From contig JAPDQM010000004.1 in assembly GCA_034505795.1 (NCBI GenBank), forward strand, positions 1 through 64,000: a DNA stretch of 64,000 bases, given 5' to 3'. Of this stretch, positions 27,843-36,374 are shown one piece after another. The notes under the pieces were generated by a model. That model did not search any database and had not been told where the DNA came from. It saw nothing but the letters and a program-made list of their open reading frames with translations. The translations under genes and the position numbers were made by a program. This stretch comes from Thermofontimicrobium_A sp034505795 (lineage in GTDB: Bacteria; Zhuqueibacterota; Zhuqueibacteria; Thermofontimicrobiales; Thermofontimicrobiaceae). The first letter of the stretch is position 1. Each line of letters starts with the position of its first letter.

Positions 27843-29162
27843 TTACTTCATCAGAGTCATTGACTTCAGAATGGTCTGGCCGTCGACTTTCAGTCGATAG
27901 TAATAGGTTCCAGAAGCCAGTCCGGAAGCATCGAATCTGATTTCATGCTTGCCCTCAGTCATGGTTTCGCTGACCAGCGTTTTTACCTCTCGTCCCAGAA
28001 TATCGTACACCTTCAGCTCGACATGGCCGGTTTTGGCCAAGGTGAACGGAATGGTAGTGGTTGGATTGAACGGATTGGGGTAGTTTTGCAGCAGATTGTA
28101 ATTGCGAACCACTTCGCCGTTTTCAACCAGGACAACACCAGTGTACGGATTGGCATTTTTCCATTTCTTTATCACGCCACCGTCGAAATCATTGGTGAGC
28201 GCGTACCAAACGCCGCCTTCTTCCCAGAAGCAAATGCCGCGCGGCGAGTAAAAAATATCGCCATCCGTTGATGCCCCTGCCACATATTTTCCGCCGCTCT
28301 TGCCAACACTGTCAACAATCGCCCAGCCTTTATTGGGATCCAACGCATACCAACCGGTAAAATCGGATGCACCGACATCCCAGTAGGTTCCGACCCACAT
28401 CATGCCCCAGGGATCCCAATCCAGACATTGACCCCACATCACCTTTTCGGGGGTGGTGCCAAAGGTATCTACCGGTGCATAGGTGCCATCAGGACCATCA
28501 TCGCTATGCCAATGAACAACGCCATTTCGACCAGAGTAGATTTTGCCAAAATACACATCTTTGCCGTCCTTGCTCACCAGCAAGCTGCGCTGCAAGCCCA
28601 GATTGGTGTCGGCCACGAAAGAATAAAGCTGCATATCTTTGTCGAAAATGTAGGCGGGATTGCCGCTCGCCACATGAGCGAGGTAGATGTAGCCATTCTC
28701 ATCAGCGGCGCCCTCAGTCAGCGAAGCACCTGGTTTTGGTTTCACCTTGCCAGTAACCTCCGCGCTGAAATTGGCAGGATCGAGCGTCTGATAGTTGATC
28801 CGCCACATTTCATCATAGGCTGAATGCAGCACATTCCCCTCATTGTCGAGTGCAGTTCCGCGGCAGCCATTTACCAGTGTATCGACCTGGCCGCTGGCAT
28901 GTTTCAAGAAGCGAACCTTCGCGTAGACAGTGCCATCTGGGTTATAAACCCACATCGGCTTAATCGGGACCTTGGTAGTACCATCGGGTTTGACGAGTGT
29001 GTCGGTATAAGCGTAAGAGCCAACCCAAATCTTGCCATCGGCGGTTCTTACGATACCATGTGGCTGCGCTATTTTAGCAAAATCGCCGACATATTCCCAT
29101 TGCGCCAGCCCTAAGCTGGAGAACATCAATAGTGCTACAACTGTGTAAAGAACTTTTTTCAT
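27843..29162 (-). CDS. Secreted beta-propeller (NHL/SMP-30-like) protein with T9SS sorting domain
   Basis: Protein of 439 aa, ATG start with GGAGG 6 bases upstream and signal peptide MKKVLYTVVALLMFSSLGLA. The body has propeller-like repeats with HGIVRTADGKIWVGS, GTALDNEGNVLH and GAADENGYIYLAH, reminiscent of NHL/gluconolactonase blades. No clear calcium-lactonase active site could be assigned. The last 85 residues form a canonical type A sorting domain (QNYPNPFNPTTTIPFTLA to LKSMTLMK). It is transcribed alone or with the small frame upstream and ends in an intrinsic terminator. A surface-anchored binding protein is the likeliest role. Confidence 0.85.
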   Translation of the reverse strand: MKKVLYTVVALLMFSSLGLAQWEYVGDFAKIAQPHGIVRTADGKIWVGSYAYTDTLVKPDGTTKVPIKPMWVYNPDGTVYAKVRFLKHASGQVDTLVNGCRGTALDNEGNVLHSAYDEMWRINYQTLDPANFSAEVTGKVKPKPGASLTEGAADENGYIYLAHVASGNPAYIFDKDMQLYSFVADTNLGLQRSLLVSKDGKDVYFGKIYSGRNGVVHWHSDDGPDGTYAPVDTFGTTPEKVMWGQCLDWDPWGMMWVGTYWDVGASDFTGWYALDPNKGWAIVDSVGKSGGKYVAGASTDGDIFYSPRGICFWEEGGVWYALTNDFDGGVIKKWKNANPYTGVVLVENGEVVRNYNLLQNYPNPFNPTTTIPFTLAKTGHVELKVYDILGREVKTLVSETMTEGKHEIRFDASGLASGTYYYRLKVDGQTILKSMTLMK

Positions 29163-29297
29163 TTCATTCCTCCATAATTTTGTTCGGATAGCAAAAGTAT
29201 TTTTCTATCCCATGTGATGAGCCATTTAAGATGCTGGAGAGCACAAAAAACTCTCCATAAATTTGATAACCTGAGCGCGGCAAAAATCCTTCATCTA

Positions 29298-29435
29298 TCA
29301 TTTTTCCCATGGCGGCCAGAGGTAAGTGCTCTGATTGACGCTGCTTTTAAGTAAATATAGCATGAATCCACCAAAAATGATAGCGATTCCTATTTTGCAG
29401 CCCTCTAAAAATTTCTTTGAAACATGACTGTTTTT
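29298..29435 (-). CDS. Possible 45-aa single-pass membrane protein lacking a standard start codon
   Basis: A minus-strand frame begins KNSHVSKKFLEG, continues with a hydrophobic helix (KIGIAIIFGGFMLYLL) and ends QSTYLWPPWEK followed by TGA. Basic residues before the helix and a Trp/Pro-rich tail look like a real small membrane protein. AAGGAGGTGAT (29449-29439), matching the 16S anti-Shine-Dalgarno almost completely, lies so that the codon AAA at 29435 sits 7 bases after GGAGG, where a start codon would be expected. No ATG, GTG or TTG exists there in this frame. Either the start was lost by mutation, the sequence has an error, or an out-of-frame ATG at 29425 feeds in by a -1 shift at A-AAT-TTT. 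I do not recognise the family. Confidence 0.35.
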   Translation of the reverse strand, partial: KNSHVSKKFLEGCKIGIAIIFGGFMLYLLKSSVNQSTYLWPPWEK

Positions 29436-29438
29436 GCT

Positions 29439-29449
29439 ATCACCTCCTT
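29439..29449 (-). promoter_or_regulatory. Extended Shine-Dalgarno sequence without a matching start codon
   Basis: Minus-strand AAGGAGGTGAT complements eleven consecutive bases of the conserved 16S rRNA 3' end. The ribosome binding sites elsewhere in the window are shorter (GGAGG or GAGGA). No start codon in the protein-like frame follows at the usual distance; the nearest ATG is 17 bases after GGAGG and opens only six codons. Confidence 0.6.
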
Positions 29450-29485
29450 GATCATTTAAATACCCAACGTTAATTAAGAAAATTA

Positions 29486-30682
29486 CTATGGTCGCCCATA
29501 GTAAGGCGCCCCTTCTTTGAGCATATTGATTTTGATCACTCGTCGCTTCTTGGCATCATCGCTACGCCGGGCGACATAGAGAAACTGCTTGCTGCCCCAG
29601 GTGAGCGAGTAACTGGTCGGCTCCAGCACACCAGGATAAAGTGGTGCAAATGTGCCATCAGGATGTATGACGACAACCGCCTCTGGCGCATCGGTGCCAA
29701 CATACATATCGCCATCCGCAGCAAATGTAATCGATAATATTTCAAACGTGCTGCTGATATGGGTGGTCCAATCAAAGAATAGTTCGGTAGGGCCCAATTC
29801 GTTTTCCGATAGGATCTGATTGCGCCAGATTGCCTGCTGATTGGTCGCATTAATCTTGCCGCCCACATAGACATAGCCGTTAAAGATACGGATGGCTTTG
29901 ATGTAAGTATCCGGGTATGGTATAATGCCTTTGGAAGTTCCATCCCCCTGGATGGTAACTTTATAGAGGCTATCCCCTTTGCCGCCCACAAACAGAAAAC
30001 CTCCCGGAGCAAAATCCAGGGCATACACCGCATCTTTCACCCGCACCCATTGAGCGGCAGCTCCACCGCCCGCAGGCACTCGATACAAGTAGCGTGTGTT
30101 TCGTGCGACATAAAGCATGCCATCCGGCCCAAATTCCATACCGGTAAAGAGCGAAAAAGTGGTCGTTCCATAATCGGTTTTCACCTCTGCCGGCGTGATT
30201 TTGACGATCTTGCGCGAGCCAAGGGCGACATACAGGTTTTCATCCTTATCGCATTCAACCATATACGGCTCATCGAAATCACCAAAGCCGCCGAATTCTC
30301 CCACGCCTCGGACCAGGCGATAGCGCATCAAATTACTAAACGAAATCGCGCCCAACACCGACACCTTCACCGTGGTCGAATCAGCAACAAAGTTGGGGCT
30401 CTGAACGATCAATTGGTTCGGGGATGCTTCTAAAACCACGGCTTTCGTTTTCCCAAAATGCACAAAATTATTTTCTTTTATGGGCGAAAAGTTCTGGCCG
30501 ATAATTTTGATCGTCACAATACCGGCCAAAGCGCTGTCGGCTGGCTCAATAGCGGTGATCACCGGATCTGGATTATAAACATAATTGGGATTGTAAAGGC
30601 TCTCCGGTTTCTCCTGCTGACAACCGCTGACCAACACTACCAGCCCTAGCAGAATCGCTGCAAATCCCTTCCATCTATTCAT
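29486..30682 (-). CDS. IPT/TIG-domain beta-propeller lipoprotein (module C)
   Basis: Protein of 398 aa, ATG start behind GAGGAGA. The signal peptide ends in the lipobox LVSGC (Cys at about 21), so it should be lipid-anchored. An IPT/TIG Ig-like domain follows (about 38-120; PADSALAGIVTIKIIGQNFS), then an NHL-like six-bladed propeller (about 130-390; NLYVALGSRKIVKI, GMLYVARNTRYLYRV, GFLFVGGKGDSLYKV). It is a paralogue of the protein at 36375-37562, with the same domains and nearly the same motifs. It follows the module C partner gene by 126 bases. SusE/SusF-like surface lipoproteins also carry such Ig-like domains, so a ligand-binding accessory role for the receptor is a reasonable inference. 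Confidence 0.87.
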   Translation of the reverse strand: MNRWKGFAAILLGLVVLVSGCQQEKPESLYNPNYVYNPDPVITAIEPADSALAGIVTIKIIGQNFSPIKENNFVHFGKTKAVVLEASPNQLIVQSPNFVADSTTVKVSVLGAISFSNLMRYRLVRGVGEFGGFGDFDEPYMVECDKDENLYVALGSRKIVKITPAEVKTDYGTTTFSLFTGMEFGPDGMLYVARNTRYLYRVPAGGGAAAQWVRVKDAVYALDFAPGGFLFVGGKGDSLYKVTIQGDGTSKGIIPYPDTYIKAIRIFNGYVYVGGKINATNQQAIWRNQILSENELGPTELFFDWTTHISSTFEILSITFAADGDMYVGTDAPEAVVVIHPDGTFAPLYPGVLEPTSYSLTWGSKQFLYVARRSDDAKKRRVIKINMLKEGAPYYGRP

Positions 30683-30713
30683 TCATTTCTCCTCATGCTT
30701 ATTACTCCGCCCC

Positions 30714-30791
30714 AGTAATCAATAACTGAACACTGATAACTGATCACTGATCACTGATTACTGATCACTGATTACTGCTGCCTGATAACTG
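30714..30791. repeat. Short tandem repeat of CTGAT(C/A)ACTGATTA units
   Basis: The 126-base gap between two module C genes is largely a simple repeat in which CTGATCACTGATTA recurs with small variations (core 30731-30776). It has no visible stem with a U-tract and no coding potential. Confidence 0.75.
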
Positions 30792-30808
30792 TCTTCTAAA
30801 CTAAAAAT

Positions 30809-32938
30809 CTATCGAATGATCACAAACTTCCGAAATGTGCTGTCGCCTTTTTTGTACAATAGTTGATTCGTTTCGGGATCGTAGTAATCTTCGGTAACTT
30901 CAAAATGGGCGATGTAAACACCGCTGACCACCACCTGTCGGGAAGAGGTCACCGAGTTCCAGGTCTCGTCGCCGCTACCGTTGGTGTGTTCGATGGTCTT
31001 AATCAGATCGCCGCGCTCGGTAAAAATCCGAATTCGACAGCGAGCAGGAATATCAAGAAAAGTAATTTTATCCGGCTCGCCCAGATATTGCAGACTTCTG
31101 GCGCGGATACTAAACGGATTGGGGACGACCCGAATATCTTTCAACGCGACTCCAGCTTTCCGGCGCAAATAAGCAGGCTCGGTGGTTCGGGTGTAGAAGC
31201 GACCGCTATGCAGAACGCCCGTGGGATTTGCCTCTCCGGTGGTGTTATTGCTGCCGTCGTTCACTGCCACCAGATAGTAGTAATAGGAAAAGCCACGAGC
31301 GGCCTGCGTATCATTGAATTGGGTGGTTCCGGGTGGCACCGATCCAATTTTCTGATAGACAGTATCCGGACGACCAATGGCGCGATAGATTTCATACCCC
31401 GCAAAATCGGGTTGACCCTCGGACTCGCTGGGCGACCAACTGAGACTGATCCGATCACCACCAGATTCCACATTGAAGACTGCGGGCGGCAACGGCGCCT
31501 GCGGTATCTTATAATCCAGGTCGAAATTCCGCTTGGCACGGCCAAACGTCAACAAGATGGAATCTTTTCCGGTGTAGAACCAGGTGTTTTTATAAACGTT
31601 CTTGTCGGTGGTGGTACTGCCATCGGGCAAGGTGTAAGGTGAGTTTTGCAGCAGCCAGTTACGGCCAATCAACTCGCACATGGGCCGACTTAAGCCGCTC
31701 ACGCCCTCGGCTTCCACGATCCGCACGCTTTCACCGGGCTCCAGATCAAAGGGACCGTAGCAAAGCCAGACATTGGTTCCGCCACCATCATTATGGATGG
31801 TCACCGGATCGGGATTGGATGCCATGTAGACTTCATCCATGCGATTGGTGCCGCCCAGGCCTTTATATGGTTTCCCGCTGAGCATTTCATATAATTCGAT
31901 CATGCGGGGTTCATCGGTTTTCTGGAGATTGCCCAAGCTGGGATAGGTATCGCCAGCATGCCAGCCCAGCACTGCCGGCTGATTGGGATCATCGCTCTTA
32001 TCGGTAGCGCTCTTGTCCACATGCAAAATAGCAGTACCGGCAAACTGCGGCCCGGTTAACCGGCCGGGTGCGGTCAACATCGGTGCACCAATATTGTCAT
32101 AACTGTTCATCGCCGACTGCCCTGCCCAACTGAAGCCACATCGAATCCATTCGACAATCGGATTGGCTTCGGTAATTTTCTCCCCCACGTGTTGGGCGTA
32201 GTCTTCCCCGCGCTTGGTCACCCAGGTATGCTTGCCCCAAACCTGCCCGTCGCCAATCCTCTCGCCACCTTCACGACAGACGCTATAGCGCTGCCCCCAG
32301 CCGATGCGAACCCCTTTCAACGCTCGATTAAGCTCGATTTCAGGATCATAGTCGGTATTGCCGGTATTGGTAAACGTGTATTCACAGATGAAATAATTGT
32401 CGTGATACTGTTGACTGAAGAAAAGAATTCGCCGGGTCATAGTCAGACCGATCTTGGTATTCACCACCATCATAATTTCGCGATCGGCAATCAGGGAGGG
32501 ATCCACCTCATCCACGTCACCGGCGTAAGGTGCAGTCACATTGTTGCCATCCACCAGCACCACGGGCGGGGAAAATTTAGCGATTTGCTTGAGCTGCATC
32601 GGAAACAGCGAAACATCGACCGAACCCAGGGTAATCGTCAACCCAAACACCTCCCAGGACTGGCCTTCGGTATCGATGAAATCTTTGGTGGCGATCCAGG
32701 CTCGTTTGATAACGGCGTTATCCTGTTTGAGGTAGTCCGCCGGCCAGATCAATCCTTCGTAGTAGCTGTTATTCCAGGCGCGCTCACTGCCATACGCATT
32801 GAAGTGAGTTTGTAATGAACCGATGCGGACATAGCGCCGCTCGGTCCCAGCAACTTGCGCCGATGCACTGGATATAGCTATCGCTAGGATACCGACGACC
32901 AGCAGAGCAACTGTCAATTTATGCATATTTTTTTTCAT
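30809..32938 (-). CDS. Secreted receptor-partner protein with variant T9SS-like C-terminus (module C)
   Basis: Protein of 709 aa, ATG start, signal peptide of about 28 residues ending SSASA. Conserved blocks shared with the partners in modules A and B include YHDNYFICEYTFTNTGN, ATDKSDDPNQP, a proline/glycine segment FDLEPGESVRIVEAEG, and GGDRISLSWSPSE at the start of a fibronectin type III domain (about 495-590). The C-terminal 110 residues begin IRVVPNPFSIRAR, contain CRIRIFTERGDLIKTIEH and end RKFVIIR. It lies directly downstream of the module C receptor. The repeated presence of this family behind receptors, and the absence of any SusD homologue, suggest it takes the SusD-like place, but no ligand-binding residues can be named. 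Confidence 0.82.
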   Translation of the reverse strand: MKKNMHKLTVALLVVGILAIAISSASAQVAGTERRYVRIGSLQTHFNAYGSERAWNNSYYEGLIWPADYLKQDNAVIKRAWIATKDFIDTEGQSWEVFGLTITLGSVDVSLFPMQLKQIAKFSPPVVLVDGNNVTAPYAGDVDEVDPSLIADREIMMVVNTKIGLTMTRRILFFSQQYHDNYFICEYTFTNTGNTDYDPEIELNRALKGVRIGWGQRYSVCREGGERIGDGQVWGKHTWVTKRGEDYAQHVGEKITEANPIVEWIRCGFSWAGQSAMNSYDNIGAPMLTAPGRLTGPQFAGTAILHVDKSATDKSDDPNQPAVLGWHAGDTYPSLGNLQKTDEPRMIELYEMLSGKPYKGLGGTNRMDEVYMASNPDPVTIHNDGGGTNVWLCYGPFDLEPGESVRIVEAEGVSGLSRPMCELIGRNWLLQNSPYTLPDGSTTTDKNVYKNTWFYTGKDSILLTFGRAKRNFDLDYKIPQAPLPPAVFNVESGGDRISLSWSPSESEGQPDFAGYEIYRAIGRPDTVYQKIGSVPPGTTQFNDTQAARGFSYYYYLVAVNDGSNNTTGEANPTGVLHSGRFYTRTTEPAYLRRKAGVALKDIRVVPNPFSIRARSLQYLGEPDKITFLDIPARCRIRIFTERGDLIKTIEHTNGSGDETWNSVTSSRQVVVSGVYIAHFEVTEDYYDPETNQLLYKKGDSTFRKFVIIR

Positions 32939-33062
32939 TGCTTGATCCTATCTTTCACATGATTATTCACCATCTTCAGCCGACGCTGCCACAACTGCTG
33001 GGTGCCGCAAACGAAAAAGGACGGCACCCGCCATCGTTATGAAACAGCCGGCATCAATCCGT

Positions 33063-36000
33063 TTAGAAACTGATTTTCAAACCGAATTTAATATCTCGTG
33101 GATTTAAAAAGGTGAAATAGGTTAAATTCGGCATATCGATATAGGCTTTGGTATCCAGAATTCGCTTCAGATCCTCTTTGGTCTTGGTGGGATCGCTGGG
33201 GTCGTATGCTTCATATTTGACGCCCGGCTTGCGATAATCCCCGATGCGATCATGACCATGTTCCGAACCCGATTCCCATGAAAAATGCAACGATTCCATG
33301 TAATCCAGATAATCATAGTTATTGGCAAAACCGGCATAATTCAGGAATTTCAAGTTGAAGACATTGGTGATGTCCAGATAGGCTTGCAGTTCGTAACGGG
33401 CCAATTTGAACGATTTGGTCAACCGCATGTCAAAATTGTAATTATCCCGCCAGCGCACGTTATCGACAACACCTGGAATATTGTGGGGATTGTAAGTTGC
33501 ATAAGCGCCGGCACGCCAGCTTGCCAATAGATTGAGATACCAGTTGCCCAGCACATGCTGTCCCAGCCAGACCGGTCCAAAATCTGGTGGAGTATGGATG
33601 TCGAAATTGAATCGAGCATAGGGTTGCGGCCGGGGCTTTTCCTGATAAGGATTCTCCCGGATGTAGTTACGCTGCTTATTGGGATCTTCGTAATATCGCA
33701 GCAATCCAAAATAGCCCGACGTGCCTACGTCGTAGGTATAGTTAATGAACCCCGTCAGCCAGCGGCCCGTAGTTTTGGTCAGGGTCAGTTCAAAGCCGCG
33801 AATGTCTTCGTAGTTGTTGTTGGCGGCTTTGCTGTACTGCACCGAGGCATTGATATTTTCGTAATAGACCCAGCCGGGTTGGTTGGTAATGTCCTTGTAA
33901 TAAGCCGCCAGATTCAACAAAAAGAGATCGAACAGGTTCTGAGCATAGCCCAACTCATAGGCTACCGTTTTCTCAAAAACCATGTTCGGATTGCCAATCG
34001 TGGTCACCAGACCATTGTATTCCCGCTGCAACCGGAAACGATAAGTTGACGAGGGTTCCTGGGTAAAATGGCCGTAGTTAAAATAAAGTTTGGAATTAAT
34101 AGTGATGGGATGCGAAATGCCCAATCGCGGACTCAGATGCCAGGTGGGTTTCGCATCTTCGGTCGGAATGCTGACTTCGATGAGCTTGCCAAATCCCTCG
34201 CGAAAATATTTGTCATAGGCCGCCATCTGGTAGACCACACCGTTCGGATCGGAATAATCCAATCGCAAACCCACGTTGGCAATGAAGCCTTCAAATTCCA
34301 GCTTGTCTTGCACATAGGCACCGACTCGATAGGGGAAGCGATGATAGACCTGCTGCCGATTCCACGTCGTCATGCCAGGATTTTCGGTGTAAGATTTGAT
34401 GTTGTAGTCATCATAAACAATCTCCACTCCCGCTTTCACCTGATTGACATTATTGAGTTGGCTGGTGAAATTCGCCTGCAATTTGGTGGTAGCGATAACG
34501 CTTTTATCCCGCCCCAAATTCATCCAGCCACCCAGAATCATGCCATCAATGCCGGTGACACCATAGCCCCAATAGCCCCACGGTGCTTCGTCCGTAAAAA
34601 TACCGGGAACGGGTTCATATTTCTTCGTGGTATCCCGCAGCGCCATCTGGTAGGTCTTGTAGCGGTTGATGTTGTGCTGCAAATTGATTTCATAAAACGT
34701 TTTGGCGCTCAACATGTGCGTCCATTTAAAACCTAACATCGTGCGATAGATGTTGCTGGGGCTGTAATAACCGGGCATATAAAGAATGGCATCGCCGCTG
34801 CTGCTACTGATCAGGTCGGCTACCTCGCTGTTGTAGCGCAATACCCGGCCGGTGGGCGTGGTCGTCCAATCATAAGGCGACACAGAGAACACTTCGCTGT
34901 AAAGGCCGGTTACCAGCAGCTTAATCATCGGATTGATATCGGAGGTTAATTTTAGCTGCGTAGAATTGTCCAGATAGTTGTCTCGTGAAAGCGGGTAGAT
35001 GAACATCTCCCGTTCCTGGAAATGGGACAACGTAAATCGCAAATCCCCCAGCGCCGGGCCAATCACCGGAATTGGGCCGCCGAAAATGCCATCGACCACA
35101 TAGTCGGGTTTATTGATGTCTCCCCGACGTCGATGCTGCCACTCCCACAGCTTCTTCGCTCCTTCCGGCGTCAGATCATTCTTAGGGTCATTATCCCGGA
35201 TGGTAGCATCGGAAACCGCGATCCAGCCTTCAAAGATCGGATATTGTCGCTGCGTGTACGCATCCCAGGCACCGTTGGTGGTACCGGTCCAACAAACCGC
35301 CGGGTCCATGTACGGCCGGGTGAAATAGGTGTAGGGATCATAAATCGAAGGCCCAAAATTTTTCTTAGCGGGTGGCCGATATTGAATCGTCAGACCGCCA
35401 TTATAGTGCCGGCGATCGCCTTCCCTGGTCACCACATTGACCACGCCCGACCGAATATTGCCATATTCGGCATTAAAGCCAGCAGTTTGAATTTTCATCT
35501 CCTGGATAGAATTCAAACTTAGCGCCGTAAAGGGGACATTGGAGCGCTCGTCATTCAGCGACAATCCGTCCACCATAAATGCCGTTTGTCGGGCGCCACC
35601 GCCACGAATGATAACCCCCTCGCTCCCCTGTTCAATTCCCGCCTGCAGGACCAGGACCTCATTCACCTGTTTCACAGGTAAGGTTTCGACTTTTTTAAAA
35701 TCGATATTGATTTCACTGGCCGCCACATCTCTGGTTACCACGGGACGCTCGGCAACAACCACCACTTCGCTCATTTCCAATGCTTCTGGTTTCATTTTAA
35801 AACTTATGGTTGTTGTCAAATCAATTTTCACAATTACATTTTGCGTGGATACCGATGCATAACCCATCATCGTGGCCTTAAGCGTATACACACCTGGCGG
35901 CACGTTCAGTATCACATAATCACCTTTCAAATCCGTGGTGGCGCCAACGCTGGTGCCTTCGACAAAAACATTTACCCCGGGCAGCGGTTGCCCGCTCTCC

Positions 36001-36116
36001 GCATCGCTAATATGACCAGCGATTTTACCAGTAATACCGGCGAAGGCCATGGGCACCAGAATCAATAGCGACAGGCTAATGAAAATGGATATCTTTTTCA
36101 CGACATTCTTCTCCAT
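33063..36116 (-). CDS. TonB-dependent receptor with carboxypeptidase-regulatory domain (module C)
   Basis: Receptor of 1017 aa from ATG 36116. Two other starts are possible: GTG 36101 with GGAG 9 bases upstream, giving a shorter signal peptide, and TTG 36161 behind GAGGAG, giving a long n-region. Parts: signal peptide ending MAFA, CarboxypepD_reg-like domain (GKIAGHISDAESGQPLPGVN), TonB-box-like VVVVAERP, plug (IIRGGGARQTAFMVDGLSL; FNAEYGNIRSGVVNVVTREG), a loop AVCWTGTTNGAWD, and a barrel whose end contains KAYIDMPNLTYFTFLNPRD and terminates GLKISF. The last two motifs recur in modules A and B, so the three arose by duplication. It imports an unknown ligand with its partner gene 124 bases downstream. 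Confidence 0.93.
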   Translation of the reverse strand: MEKNVVKKISIFISLSLLILVPMAFAGITGKIAGHISDAESGQPLPGVNVFVEGTSVGATTDLKGDYVILNVPPGVYTLKATMMGYASVSTQNVIVKIDLTTTISFKMKPEALEMSEVVVVAERPVVTRDVAASEINIDFKKVETLPVKQVNEVLVLQAGIEQGSEGVIIRGGGARQTAFMVDGLSLNDERSNVPFTALSLNSIQEMKIQTAGFNAEYGNIRSGVVNVVTREGDRRHYNGGLTIQYRPPAKKNFGPSIYDPYTYFTRPYMDPAVCWTGTTNGAWDAYTQRQYPIFEGWIAVSDATIRDNDPKNDLTPEGAKKLWEWQHRRRGDINKPDYVVDGIFGGPIPVIGPALGDLRFTLSHFQEREMFIYPLSRDNYLDNSTQLKLTSDINPMIKLLVTGLYSEVFSVSPYDWTTTPTGRVLRYNSEVADLISSSSGDAILYMPGYYSPSNIYRTMLGFKWTHMLSAKTFYEINLQHNINRYKTYQMALRDTTKKYEPVPGIFTDEAPWGYWGYGVTGIDGMILGGWMNLGRDKSVIATTKLQANFTSQLNNVNQVKAGVEIVYDDYNIKSYTENPGMTTWNRQQVYHRFPYRVGAYVQDKLEFEGFIANVGLRLDYSDPNGVVYQMAAYDKYFREGFGKLIEVSIPTEDAKPTWHLSPRLGISHPITINSKLYFNYGHFTQEPSSTYRFRLQREYNGLVTTIGNPNMVFEKTVAYELGYAQNLFDLFLLNLAAYYKDITNQPGWVYYENINASVQYSKAANNNYEDIRGFELTLTKTTGRWLTGFINYTYDVGTSGYFGLLRYYEDPNKQRNYIRENPYQEKPRPQPYARFNFDIHTPPDFGPVWLGQHVLGNWYLNLLASWRAGAYATYNPHNIPGVVDNVRWRDNYNFDMRLTKSFKLARYELQAYLDITNVFNLKFLNYAGFANNYDYLDYMESLHFSWESGSEHGHDRIGDYRKPGVKYEAYDPSDPTKTKEDLKRILDTKAYIDMPNLTYFTFLNPRDIKFGLKISF

Positions 36117-36333
36117 TTGTTTAAAATCATAATGGCCTGATTTACACCAGACTCGAATCAATAATGTCTCTCCTCATTTTTTGGTCGCTTTATGGTAAGT
36201 AGGCTAATAAGATTGAGTCGCTAAATAGGTCACACAGTTGCACGATTCATCAGCCGGAACAAGCGTCAGCTTAAACGTGTCCAAACCGACAACCACGCGC
36301 AAAACGCAAATAGCACTTGGCACAGCGCTTCCT

Positions 36334-36363
36334 ATTACCTAATTACCTAATTACCTATTTACC
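36334..36363. repeat. 8-bp tandem repeat ATTACCTA
   Basis: Three exact copies of ATTACCTA followed by a partial TTTACC, directly beyond the stop codon of the lipoprotein gene at 36375. It lies in a 258-base gap in which I saw no gene. It is probably slippage-prone simple sequence. Confidence 0.75.
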
Positions 36364-36374
36364 GAATCACTCAA

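Larger units (their letters stand above)
29163..29485. other. Intergenic region between module C and the propeller gene
   Basis: This 323-base gap contains a near-full-length Shine-Dalgarno sequence (29439-29449) and an open frame without a standard start (29298-29435). A weak 6-bp hairpin (GGAGAG at 29236, CTCTCC at 29251) lies closer to the propeller gene. No clear terminator or promoter was recognised. Confidence 0.55.
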
